Assembly: GCA_027619225.1 (NCBI GenBank)
Contig: JAQCFW010000017.1
Coordinates: 1-40,794 of the forward strand
DNA length: 40,794 bases
Origin: Bacteroidota bacterium
GTDB taxonomy: Bacteria > Bacteroidota > Bacteroidia > Flavobacteriales_D > Sanyastnellaceae
Reading direction: 5' to 3'
The position numbers and the translations under genes are program-made. The notes beneath the pieces are model-generated. The model had not been told where the DNA came from. It saw only the letters and a program-made list of their open reading frames with translations, and made no database searches. Shown here in pieces: positions 32,539 to 40,539 of the stretch (position 1 is its first letter; each line of letters starts with the position of its first letter).

Positions 32539-33381
32539 TTATACCCAAGTATTTAAATCTGTAATCACTCCCATTGAAACCAATCTGACATAAACATCAG
32601 AAAGCCCAACCCAAACTAAAGAACACCATGCAAACATTTGATGTCTTCTGTTTAAATAAGTCACAATTTTCCATCTACTATGTGAATGTTCTGCAGAATG
32701 TGAGCAAGAGAAACAATCCATTCTCCCCCCAATTAAATGTCTCAATGAATGACATCCAAAAGTATATCCTCCCAATAATATAGGGTTAATAAGCAATATA
32801 ATACTACCTACACCCACACCAAATTCTCCATCTCTAAAGAAGGCCATAACGGCATCATAAGAAAGAAGAAAAATAAATACTATGGCAAAATACATGGCGT
32901 ATCGGTGGATATTTTGAAACAATAAAACTCCTGTTTCTCCTTTATAGTCTTTTTGTGGGATACCTCCAACGGCACAAGCTGGCGGAGAAAATGTAAAGGC
33001 CCTGTAATATGCTTTTCTATAATAATAACAAGTAAATCTAAAAGATAAAGGGAAAATCAGAATGAGCCAAGCAGGAGAATGCCCAGGCAACCACCATAAC
33101 CAATTTGGCCACTCACCAAATAATGCATGAGATATTGGCGGAATTCCTTCTTTTGTAATGTCAAGAAAGAATGTTGGAGAATAAAATGGAGAGAGATATC
33201 CCCCAAAGCCTTCTGCATTTAAGGCTCCGCTCCACCAAAAATATTCTCCTTGCCAAGCTGCCCAAGTGGAATAAACTATAAATGAAAGGAGCCCAAAAAG
33301 CACTAACATAGGACTAATCCACCATCTATCTTCTCTCAAAGTTGAGAGAAAAGATTTCTCTCTTCCGATAACTTCTGTCAT
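32539..33381 (-). CDS. sdhC: Succinate dehydrogenase membrane anchor (Sdh1-like) with Cys/His cluster
   Basis: A 280-residue membrane subunit with about five or six hydrophobic helices. FTCYYYRKAYYRAF and SPPACAVGG are features I associate with the mycobacterial Sdh1 anchor. A compact Cys/His group, C210-H211, H215, C223, C226, H228, H232 and H234, follows a membrane helix (GSIILLINPILLGGYTFG). In mycobacterial Sdh1 a membrane-embedded Rieske-type [2Fe-2S] cluster has been reported; these residues are candidate ligands here, an inference. It is the first gene of the operon; an exact -7 element lies 18 bases before the ATG. A usual Bacteroidota anchor is shorter (about 225 residues). Confidence 0.88.
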   Translation of the reverse strand: MTEVIGREKSFLSTLREDRWWISPMLVLFGLLSFIVYSTWAAWQGEYFWWSGALNAEGFGGYLSPFYSPTFFLDITKEGIPPISHALFGEWPNWLWWLPGHSPAWLILIFPLSFRFTCYYYRKAYYRAFTFSPPACAVGGIPQKDYKGETGVLLFQNIHRYAMYFAIVFIFLLSYDAVMAFFRDGEFGVGVGSIILLINPILLGGYTFGCHSLRHLIGGRMDCFSCSHSAEHSHSRWKIVTYLNRRHQMFAWCSLVWVGLSDVYVRLVSMGVITDLNTWV

Positions 33382-33399
33382 ATTGTTTTTTTAATGCAG

Positions 33400-33407
33400 C
33401 AAAGATA
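33400..33407 (-). promoter_or_regulatory. -7 element of the sdhCAB operon
   Basis: TATCTTTG on the minus strand is an exact TAnnTTTG match, 18 bases before the sdhC ATG; an A-rich leader follows, unlike the leaderless pattern elsewhere. Confidence 0.5.
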
Positions 33408-33569
33408 ATACCTTTCAAAGTGTTTTTTTAATAATAAATAATTAAATCCGGCTGATTTCTTGAGAGAGGAGATGCTATGTGTCTAGAGACTTCAGCATTA
33501 CTAATATTGCTCGTATGAATAGAGAATTTCTCTCCTCAAACTTGACATCAAAGTAGAAGATTGATTTTC

Positions 33570-33583
33570 ATAACAATTGTTAT
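33570..33583. promoter_or_regulatory. 14-bp palindrome upstream of the metal operon
   Basis: ATAACAATTGTTAT is a perfect palindrome ending 27 bases before the operon's -7-like box and 39 bases before the first ATG. Its position fits an operator, for example for a Fur- or MerR-type metal regulator, but the regulator is unknown. Confidence 0.4.
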
Positions 33584-33610
33584 TATGCGCGGATTGGGGC
33601 ATTCGTGACT

Positions 33611-33618
33611 TAAACTTG
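33611..33618 (+). promoter_or_regulatory. -7-like element of the metal operon
   Basis: TAAACTTG, one mismatch from TAnnTTTG, ends 4 bases before the ATG at 33623. Confidence 0.4.
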
Positions 33619-33622
33619 TATT

Positions 33623-33988
33623 ATGAAGAATTTAATTTTTGTGGTTTTCAGCCTACTTTTAGTTACCAACATCTCTGCTCAGAAAAAAGCAGATGTTACT
33701 TTTGACGTAGGAGGAGTATGCGGGATGTGTGAAGAACGCATTGAAAAGGCATATGATGTTAAAGGCATCGTGATTGCTGATTATGATCTGGAATCACACA
33801 AGCTTCACGTCGTTTATAAAACGAAACATTTCCCTGACATCCTGGATGTTCATCGTCTCGCAGCGAATGTAGGGCACGATACAGATTTGATGAAAGCCTC
33901 AGACGAAGTCTATGCAAAAATTCATGGATGCTGTAAGTACAGAGTAGAAACTGAAACGCACAAATGTTCCGGGGATCACGAGCGCTAA
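33623..33988 (+). CDS. Exported HMA-like metal-binding protein
   Basis: A 121-residue protein with a signal peptide (1-19, ending NISAQ) and a ferredoxin-like HMA fold (about 23-85). The metal motif is GGVCGMCEERIEKA, a CxxC as in copper chaperones. A second cysteine pair, HGCCKYR, lies near residue 105, and the C-terminus HKCSGDHER adds more potential ligands. It is the first gene of a three-gene set ending in a TonB receptor, which suggests a periplasmic carrier of copper or another soft metal taken up or sensed at the outer membrane; the metal is not determined. Confidence 0.85.
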   Translation: MKNLIFVVFSLLLVTNISAQKKADVTFDVGGVCGMCEERIEKAYDVKGIVIADYDLESHKLHVVYKTKHFPDILDVHRLAANVGHDTDLMKASDEVYAKIHGCCKYRVETETHKCSGDHER

Positions 33989-34278
33989 TCGCGCTTTTAC
34001 TTATAGGATGTAAACCTATTGAAGCGATCACTTTCACAGCAAGAGGCTGTTGTCCTACCTGTGAGAAATATATTCTTGAGAGTGTTCAGATGGAAGAAGT
34101 CAAATCTGCTCAATGGGATCAGCACAGTGAAAAGGTCACCTTGAGATTTTACGCCAATGAAATTTCATTAGAACTGCTGCAGCATACAGTAGCCATGGCG
34201 GGTTACGATACAGACTTGTTTATGGCGCCAGACTCCGGTTATTTGGCCTTACCCAGATGTTGCCACTATAGAGATTAA
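33964..34278 (+). CDS. Second HMA-like protein, probable lipoprotein
   Basis: A 104-residue protein whose start overlaps the previous gene by 25 bases. The N-terminus MFRGSRALIALLLIGCKP has a lipobox (LIGC), so it is probably membrane-anchored. The HMA-like fold has the CxxC motif TARGCCPTCEKYI. Its end, AGYDTDLFMAPDSGYLALPRCCHYR, is clearly homologous to the end of the preceding protein (GHDTDLMKASDEVYAKIHGCCKYR), so the two arose by tandem duplication. The TonB receptor starts one base after its stop. A soluble/anchored pair passing metal to or from the receptor is an inference. Confidence 0.8.
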   Translation: MFRGSRALIALLLIGCKPIEAITFTARGCCPTCEKYILESVQMEEVKSAQWDQHSEKVTLRFYANEISLELLQHTVAMAGYDTDLFMAPDSGYLALPRCCHYRD

Positions 34279-34279
34279 C

Positions 34280-36670
34280 ATGAAGCTTTTACAACACCTC
34301 TACATACTCGTATTTATTGTCAGCTGGCTTGCGATGCCAAATATCAACGCACAGAAGCAAGTCAAAGGCAAAGTTCTTGCACCGGAATCTCATGTGGGTC
34401 ATGATCACGAAGAAGGCGAACACGAAGGGGAGGTAGTATATGAAATCCTTCCAGGAGCAACAGTGGTTTGGAAAGGAACGACAGTGGGGACGATGACTGA
34501 CCTTTTCGGGTTTTTTAAGCTGCCCGCCCTCAATCTCGGGGACACACTGCAGGTAAGTATGATAGGATATGAGACGGTGGGCCTCGTGTATACAGGATGG
34601 GATTATTTGGACATCCCGCTTGAGCCTGGAATTTTCTTAAATGAGGCACAAGTAGAAGCCAGAAGGTCTACGACTTCTATTTCTCTTCTCGACCCATTAA
34701 ATATCCAGCAGCTTAACAGGAAAGAACTTGCAAAAGCAGCGTGTTGCAACTTAAGTGAAGCATTCGAAACAAACGCTTCCGTTGACGCCTCTTTTACAGA
34801 CGCCGTTACTGGGACACGTCAGATTCGCATGTTGGGTCTGGATGGAAAATACACCCAGCTTCTCGTTGACAACCTTCCGGGACCACGTGGGTTAAATGTG
34901 GTACAAGGTTTGTCTTTTATTCCTGGGCCTTGGATAGATAACATTTCTATTTCAAAAGGAACGGGGTCGGTCATCAATGGCTATGAAAGCATCACAGGAC
35001 AAATCAATGTCGCGATGCGAAACCCAGAAAACGCAGAGCCTCTTCACATTAACCTTTATGTAAGTGGTGATGGAAGACTGGAATGGAATCACGTGAGTCG
35101 GCATCAAGTAAACAGGCGTTGGAGCACAGCTCTTTTGTCCCACGCTGAGCTAGGCACTGCGATCAATGACCGCAATGAGGACACTTTTCTCGACACACCT
35201 CTCAAACGCGATCTCGTCTTAAGGAATGAGTGGAAGTTTCGTGGAGACAGAGGCATTCGAGGTGAGTATGCCTTTTCTTCTGTCATGATGAACAGACTCG
35301 CAGGTCAAGCTTCGGCATACTCGGATTCACCTTTCGACCTTTTACAACCCTATTTAGAAGATACAGATTTTTCATCAGCTTGGACTGCAGCGACAAAGAT
35401 TTCTAGATTAGAAGCTTCGGCAAAAACGGGATTTGTATTCCCTGCAAAGTCTTGGCAATCGATAGGAACTCAATTTTTTGCATCGAGGCATTCGCAAGAA
35501 CATAAGTTTGGCAACAGGAGCTATGAGGGCACTGAAGATTATTTTAGGGGAAACATCCTCTTTTCTGGCATCATTAACAATACGGATCACAAATTTACCA
35601 CCGGCGTTAGTTTTGTGTATGACGATTTTAATGAGATCGGCACATGGGGTGCGGAATTCGACGAGTGGGACAGTGAAAATGACACGATTTCCCGCACAGA
35701 AATGGTCCCAGGGGCCTTCTTTGAATACACGTGGACCGCAGGAGAGCGCTTGGTGGTTGTTGCCGGACTAAGAGGGGATCACCACAACCTTTATGGAAAT
35801 TTTGCCTCACCTCGATTGCATGTTCGCTATTCACTTGCTGAGGAGACATCGATCAAACTCGTCGCAGGCCGTGGGTTCCGAACGGCAAATGTGTTTATGG
35901 AACAATTGGGATCTTGGGCGAGCAACAGACGTTGGGATATTCAAGAAGATTTGGCCCCAGAAGTAGCGACGAACTTGGGGTTGAACCTGGTGTCTAAATT
36001 CCGACTCAACTCGAGAGATGCTTCCCTTTCTTTGGACGGGTACTTCACCAATTTTGACAACAGAATCATTGTAGATCTATACAATTCTCCCCATGAGGTA
36101 AGTATCTACAATTTGAATAACTCTGGGGGATACCCGTCTCGCTCAAGCTCAACGACGGTTCAGTTGGAGTTCGATTGGTCTTTTCACAGGCGATTAGATA
36201 TCAGGGCTGCGTATAGATGGGTGGATGCGGTCACGGGCTATGCTTCAGGTGATTTTGATGCAGGGAATGGTTTTGAAATGCAGCAAGATCCATACGTTTC
36301 TAAGCACAGAGCGTTTACCCAATGGAGTTATGCGAGCAAAGCGTCAAAAGAAGGCAAGCAGACCAGAATTGATGCGACGGTACAATGGGTGGGGCCTCAA
36401 GCGCTACCAGTCCCAGGGGGCATGGCGTCAATGCATCCAAGTGTCTCTCCTTCATTTACCCAAGTGAATCTCCAACTTACTCAAGTTTTACCTGGAAATT
36501 TAGAGCTTTATATCGGGGTAGAAAATCTGACAAACGTGAAGCAGATGTCACCCATTGCCGGCACGAATGATGGAGGGCTAGACCTTGAGAATTTTGACGC
36601 CAGCCTTGTTTACGGACCTATTCTGGGCCGAATGTCTTATGCTGGATTAAGATGGACGCTGGGGAGTTAA
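34280..36670 (+). CDS. TonB-dependent receptor with His-rich loop, metal operon
   Basis: A 796-residue outer-membrane receptor. It has a signal peptide (1-24, ending NINAQ), then a carboxypeptidase-regulatory-like domain (about 26-120) carrying an inserted loop HVGHDHEEGEHEGE (38-51) rich in His and Glu, and a plug domain (about 140-260) with a Cys-Cys pair at C155-C156 (AACCNLSEAFETN). The barrel ends near 796. The Cys pair, His loop and two HMA-like genes upstream suggest transport of copper or a similar metal or its complex. This CC-containing receptor type next to HMA proteins is one I recall from other Bacteroidota. Convergent with the MiaE-like gene. Confidence 0.9.
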   Translation: MKLLQHLYILVFIVSWLAMPNINAQKQVKGKVLAPESHVGHDHEEGEHEGEVVYEILPGATVVWKGTTVGTMTDLFGFFKLPALNLGDTLQVSMIGYETVGLVYTGWDYLDIPLEPGIFLNEAQVEARRSTTSISLLDPLNIQQLNRKELAKAACCNLSEAFETNASVDASFTDAVTGTRQIRMLGLDGKYTQLLVDNLPGPRGLNVVQGLSFIPGPWIDNISISKGTGSVINGYESITGQINVAMRNPENAEPLHINLYVSGDGRLEWNHVSRHQVNRRWSTALLSHAELGTAINDRNEDTFLDTPLKRDLVLRNEWKFRGDRGIRGEYAFSSVMMNRLAGQASAYSDSPFDLLQPYLEDTDFSSAWTAATKISRLEASAKTGFVFPAKSWQSIGTQFFASRHSQEHKFGNRSYEGTEDYFRGNILFSGIINNTDHKFTTGVSFVYDDFNEIGTWGAEFDEWDSENDTISRTEMVPGAFFEYTWTAGERLVVVAGLRGDHHNLYGNFASPRLHVRYSLAEETSIKLVAGRGFRTANVFMEQLGSWASNRRWDIQEDLAPEVATNLGLNLVSKFRLNSRDASLSLDGYFTNFDNRIIVDLYNSPHEVSIYNLNNSGGYPSRSSSTTVQLEFDWSFHRRLDIRAAYRWVDAVTGYASGDFDAGNGFEMQQDPYVSKHRAFTQWSYASKASKEGKQTRIDATVQWVGPQALPVPGGMASMHPSVSPSFTQVNLQLTQVLPGNLELYIGVENLTNVKQMSPIAGTNDGGLDLENFDASLVYGPILGRMSYAGLRWTLGS

Positions 36671-36685
36671 ATAGAAGGGCAGAAG

Positions 36686-37309
36686 CTATCCGTGCATGGT
36701 TTCTACAATCCCGTATCGTTTGATGACTTCTCCTTCGAAATCAAGAAATTTCTGCCACCTCGCATCGACATCGATGTCGCCTCCATATTTTCTGGCAAAC
36801 TTCAGGAAGGTCGTGTAGTGGTGAGCCTCAGAGATCATTAACTCTCTGTAAAATTTAACGAGATCGGGATCGGTAAGTTTTTCTGCCAACAGTCGGAAAC
36901 GTTCGCAACTTCGGGCCTCGATCATCGCAGAAAAAAGCATCCTGCTTACGAGTTGATTTTCTTTTGACCCGCCCTCACTCAACATATACTTATATAACTC
37001 TCCCACGTAATTGTCTTTGCACTCATACTGAAGCTTCACGCCCCTGTCTTTCATTTTCTCAAGTACCATATCGAAATGCTCGAGCTCTTCAATTGCAATC
37101 TTCGTGAGCGCTTCTACCAAGTCCGTGTGCATCGGGAACTTGGTGATGACACTGATGGCATTTGATGCGGCTTTCTGCTCGCACCAGGCGTGATCATTTA
37201 GAATGGAGTTGATGTTGCTTTCGCAAAGCTTGGCCCATTTCTCATCCGTCGCGAGTCTTAACCCCAGAAGAACCTTTTTTGCCTTCTCGTACTTTTCAAT
37301 TTCTGACAT
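36686..37309 (-). CDS. miaE: tRNA-(ms2io6A)-hydroxylase MiaE-like diiron protein
   Basis: A 207-residue ferritin-like protein. Diiron ligands appear in four helices: ...DHAWCEQKAA, EELEHFD, EARSCERF and EAHHYTTF. MiaE hydroxylates the isopentenyl group of modified adenosine 37 in tRNAs. In Bacteroidota, proteins of this family are annotated as MiaE, but whether this organism makes the substrate nucleoside is not shown by the window. It follows the methyltransferase gene by 12 bases on the same strand, so the two RNA-modification genes probably form an operon. Confidence 0.88.
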   Translation of the reverse strand: MSEIEKYEKAKKVLLGLRLATDEKWAKLCESNINSILNDHAWCEQKAASNAISVITKFPMHTDLVEALTKIAIEELEHFDMVLEKMKDRGVKLQYECKDNYVGELYKYMLSEGGSKENQLVSRMLFSAMIEARSCERFRLLAEKLTDPDLVKFYRELMISEAHHYTTFLKFARKYGGDIDVDARWQKFLDFEGEVIKRYGIVETMHG

Positions 37310-37321
37310 CTGAATGATTGG

Positions 37322-38194
37322 CTATAGTTCTACCCTTATCAAAGAACCTGTGGAAAGCAAATGTCCATCACTCGCCTTCAAACAGAGCTCTCCACACTCA
37401 GTGGAAGCATTTGGCAACACCCTGCGCCAAAGTGTCTCCAGTGTAGAGGGAGGAAGTCCAGAGTAGGTATTCATCACGATAAACCCGTCGGGCTCGACCA
37501 CTTGGGACACGAGTTCAACGATTTCTACCAAGCTGTGCTCTAGTTTCCATTTCTCGTTTTTCGGACCGAGTCCCCATGTCGGAGGATCGAGAACCACTCC
37601 GGAATATTTGTTCCCCCTTTTTACTTCACGGCGAAGAAATTTCAGCGCATCTTCTACGACCCATCGGATTCCGGTCAAACCACTCAGCTCCATATTCACG
37701 CGTGTCCAATCGATGACTTGCCTGATTGCATCGACATGCGTGACGTCTGCACCGGCGCTTTTTGCCGCAAGACTGGCCCCTCCGGTATATGCAAAGAGAT
37801 TGAGGAGTTTATCTCCCTCTTTGATTTTGCCTGCGATGTACTCCCAATTGCAAGATTGTTCTGGAAAGATGCCTATGTGCTTAAATTGCGTCGTTTCAAG
37901 GTTAAACTTAAGCCGAAGTGAAGGATGTTCTTCGGATTTGTATTCTAAGTTCCAGCTGTTTGGGACCTTTCCGTTTTGCTTCCAATACCCCGCAGCTTTA
38001 CTCGTGGATTCAAAGCTAGAATGGGCTTTATCCCATTCTTTGAAGGATTTCTTTCTATCCCAAACGGCACTCGCTTCGGGCCTGTCGAGGACGACTCCAC
38101 CGAACTTCTCTAGTTTGGCTCCCTCACCAGAATCGAGCAACTCATAATCCTTCCAAGTGTCGGCTACAAACCTTTTTATTTTGTGTGATCCCAT
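37322..38194 (-). CDS. RlmI-like SAM-dependent RNA methyltransferase
   Basis: A 290-residue class I methyltransferase of the 23S rRNA cytosine-5 type (RlmI/RlmK-like). The SAM site is LLNLFAYTGGASLAAKSAGA followed by VTHVDAI; the catalytic region VVLDPPTWGLGP is the DPP motif of this family. It lacks the N-terminal PUA domain of E. coli RlmI, so it is a shorter variant whose exact target is unknown. The start MGSHKIKRFV at 38194 is preferred over a TTG at 38203 because a -7-like box ends six bases before it. Confidence 0.85.
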   Translation of the reverse strand: MGSHKIKRFVADTWKDYELLDSGEGAKLEKFGGVVLDRPEASAVWDRKKSFKEWDKAHSSFESTSKAAGYWKQNGKVPNSWNLEYKSEEHPSLRLKFNLETTQFKHIGIFPEQSCNWEYIAGKIKEGDKLLNLFAYTGGASLAAKSAGADVTHVDAIRQVIDWTRVNMELSGLTGIRWVVEDALKFLRREVKRGNKYSGVVLDPPTWGLGPKNEKWKLEHSLVEIVELVSQVVEPDGFIVMNTYSGLPPSTLETLWRRVLPNASTECGELCLKASDGHLLSTGSLIRVEL

Positions 38195-38200
38195 ATGATG

Positions 38201-38208
38201 CAAAGGTC
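38201..38208 (-). promoter_or_regulatory. -7-like element of the methyltransferase gene
   Basis: GACCTTTG on the minus strand, one mismatch from TAnnTTTG, ends 6 bases before the ATG at 38194. Confidence 0.4.
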
Positions 38209-38280
38209 GTGAATCGAATGGTTAACTCGCACTTAACATTCTAATAATGACGTAGTCATGCTCAATTGAAAATTTCGCCT

Positions 38281-38288
38281 CATCTTTG
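38281..38288 (+). promoter_or_regulatory. -7-like element of rnr
   Basis: CATCTTTG, one mismatch from TAnnTTTG, ends 8 bases before the ATG at 38297. Confidence 0.4.
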
Positions 38289-38296
38289 TCCTACAT

Positions 38297-40516
38297 ATGG
38301 GAAGGAAAAATAGAGGAAGCTGGCCTAAAGGGAATAAATCAGATAGGGGTAGCAAAGGCCAAAGAGGTCAACATGGCGTTTCGAGTTCGAATTCGCCAAC
38401 AGATTTACGCAGAACGATTTTGGATGTCTTTCGTAAGAGTCCATCCAAACAACTCAACCACAAGCAGGTATCTTCTGCTCTGGGGATACTCAATCACGAT
38501 GTCAAAAATCTCATCACCGAGTTACTTGCTGATTTGGCGACAAAAAAAAAGCTTGAAGATGTAGGGCGCGGAAAGTATATGCTCGCAGAACAAGAACTTC
38601 AAGCCAGCTCAGGAGTCATCCAAATCACACGCTTCGGACGAGGGTTTGTCAAGCAAGAAGATGGCACGGAGATAAAATTATCTAAGGGCGATACAGGAAG
38701 CTCGTTTTGGGGGGACACCGTCGAAGTCGAGTGGTCGAAAAACCGCCGCAGACCGACGCCCTATGTTTCGAAGGTGATTCAACGTCTGCGCAAGGTATAT
38801 GTGGTGACCATCGAACAAGTGAAAGATTATGCTTTCGGGCATCCCTCAGACACGAAACTCCACACAAACTTCTTTATCCCAGGCCGTTCACTGAATGGCG
38901 CCGTTCAAGGAGACAAGGTTCTCATTGAGCTCGCCTCGTGGGACTCTCAGGACGATGCGCCTCTGGGACGCGTCGTGAAAGTACTGGGCAAAGAGGGAGA
39001 CAACGATGTGGAGATGCATGCGATCTTGGCGGAGTACGGATTGCCCCTTGAATTCCCTCCTGAAGTTGAAGAAGAAGCAAAACAGTTTACGCCTAGCGCA
39101 GAAAGCAACGTAGGGCTTGATAAAAAGGAAATCGCCAAACGCAGAGATATGCGTGATGTCCTGACGATGACGATTGACCCTGTGGACGCCAAGGATTTTG
39201 ATGATGCTTTGAGCTTGAAGAAGTTGAAAAACGGAAACATCGAAGTAGGCATACATATCGCAGACGTTTCGTATTACGTCAAGCCAGGAAGCGCCATCGA
39301 TGAGGAAGCAATCAGTCGTGCAACCTCTGTATATCTCGTAGACAGAACGATTCCAATGCTTCCAGAAGTCCTTTCAAACGACCTGTGCTCACTTCGCCCG
39401 AACGAAGATAAATTTGCGTTCAGTTCGGTCTTTGAGATGGATTCTGAAGCGAACGTCATCAATGAGTGGTTCGGACGTACGGCAATCCATTCAGACAGAA
39501 GATTTGCATACGAAGATGCTCAAGTGCGCCTCGAAACAGGGGAGGGGGATTATGCTGATGAGTTGGGATTGCTGTTCAAACTGGCGACCAAGCTTCGCAA
39601 AAGGCGCTTTGAAAATGGGGGGATAGATTTCAACAGTGAGGAAGTGAGATTCGAGCTTGACGAAACGGGGAAACCGCTTCGTGTCTTGATAAAAAAGATG
39701 CGGGAAGCGAATAAACTCATCGAAGACTTCATGCTTTTGGCGAATATTCGTGTCGCCCGTTTCCTTGCAAAAGTCCACCCAGAAAAGAATACGCCTACCC
39801 GCACAAGTATTTATCGGATCCACGACAATCCAGATCCTGAGAAGCTACAATCTTTGAGATTGTTTGTCAGAAGGTTTGGCCATGAAATGCCCAAACCCAA
39901 CCCTGGCAACGCAGAATCTCTGATCCGAGACCTCTTGGTTGCTACTGCTGGAAGCCCGGAAGAGGGAACGGTCAAAACGATGGCCATTCGATCGATGGCA
40001 AAAGCGGAATATTCTACAGACAACATAGGTCACTATGGACTTTCCTTTCCGTACTATACACACTTTACATCGCCCATAAGGCGCTACCCAGATATTATCG
40101 TACATCGCTTACTTCAGCATTATTTAGATGGTGGAGTGGATGCTGACAAGGGAGAAATAGACGCGAGATGTCACCACAGTGGCATTATGGAAAAACGTTC
40201 TGCCGAAGCTGAACGTGCAAGCATTAAGTATAAGCAAGTCGAATATTTAATGACGAGAATAGGCGAAACCTATAAAGGACTCGTCGCAGGAGCTGTTCCC
40301 AGGGGTCTTTTTGTGGAAATCCAGGAAAACAAATGCGAGGGTTTTGTCTCGAAAGACGCTCTGCCTAACGACCATTGGGTGTACGATGAAGAAAAAATCG
40401 GCTTCGAAGGAATGCAATCAGGCCGTACAATTGCATTGGGAGATGAGGTGACAATTAAGGTCGTTTCTGCGGACCTTGCAAAACGTCAGCTCGACTTTAA
40501 GATTCTCGTAAATTAA
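38297..40516 (+). CDS. rnr: Ribonuclease R
   Basis: A 739-residue 3'-5' exoribonuclease that degrades structured RNA. A basic, Gly-rich N-terminus (1-30) precedes a winged-helix segment (about 35-95). Cold-shock-like domains follow, then the RNB catalytic domain (about 270-620) with the metal-binding DPVDAKDFDDALSL, HIADVSYYV and the late SMAKAEYSTDNIGHYGLSF. The S1 domain spans about 650-735. Length and order match RNase R. The gene is GC-richer than most of the window (36 of 60 bases on line 38941). Two tRNA genes follow downstream. Confidence 0.96.
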   Translation: MGRKNRGSWPKGNKSDRGSKGQRGQHGVSSSNSPTDLRRTILDVFRKSPSKQLNHKQVSSALGILNHDVKNLITELLADLATKKKLEDVGRGKYMLAEQELQASSGVIQITRFGRGFVKQEDGTEIKLSKGDTGSSFWGDTVEVEWSKNRRRPTPYVSKVIQRLRKVYVVTIEQVKDYAFGHPSDTKLHTNFFIPGRSLNGAVQGDKVLIELASWDSQDDAPLGRVVKVLGKEGDNDVEMHAILAEYGLPLEFPPEVEEEAKQFTPSAESNVGLDKKEIAKRRDMRDVLTMTIDPVDAKDFDDALSLKKLKNGNIEVGIHIADVSYYVKPGSAIDEEAISRATSVYLVDRTIPMLPEVLSNDLCSLRPNEDKFAFSSVFEMDSEANVINEWFGRTAIHSDRRFAYEDAQVRLETGEGDYADELGLLFKLATKLRKRRFENGGIDFNSEEVRFELDETGKPLRVLIKKMREANKLIEDFMLLANIRVARFLAKVHPEKNTPTRTSIYRIHDNPDPEKLQSLRLFVRRFGHEMPKPNPGNAESLIRDLLVATAGSPEEGTVKTMAIRSMAKAEYSTDNIGHYGLSFPYYTHFTSPIRRYPDIIVHRLLQHYLDGGVDADKGEIDARCHHSGIMEKRSAEAERASIKYKQVEYLMTRIGETYKGLVAGAVPRGLFVEIQENKCEGFVSKDALPNDHWVYDEEKIGFEGMQSGRTIALGDEVTIKVVSADLAKRQLDFKILVN

Positions 40517-40520
40517 TCAG

Positions 40521-40528
40521 TACTTTTG
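40521..40528 (+). promoter_or_regulatory. -7 element of the CAU tRNA
   Basis: TACTTTTG is an exact TAnnTTTG match ending 11 bases before the mature tRNA 5' end. Confidence 0.5.
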
Positions 40529-40539
40529 CCCCTCGATTT

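Noticed and set aside
34952-35849. Several short frames opposite the metal-operon TonB receptor
   Set aside because: They are antisense to a long, motif-bearing gene and have no recognisable features.
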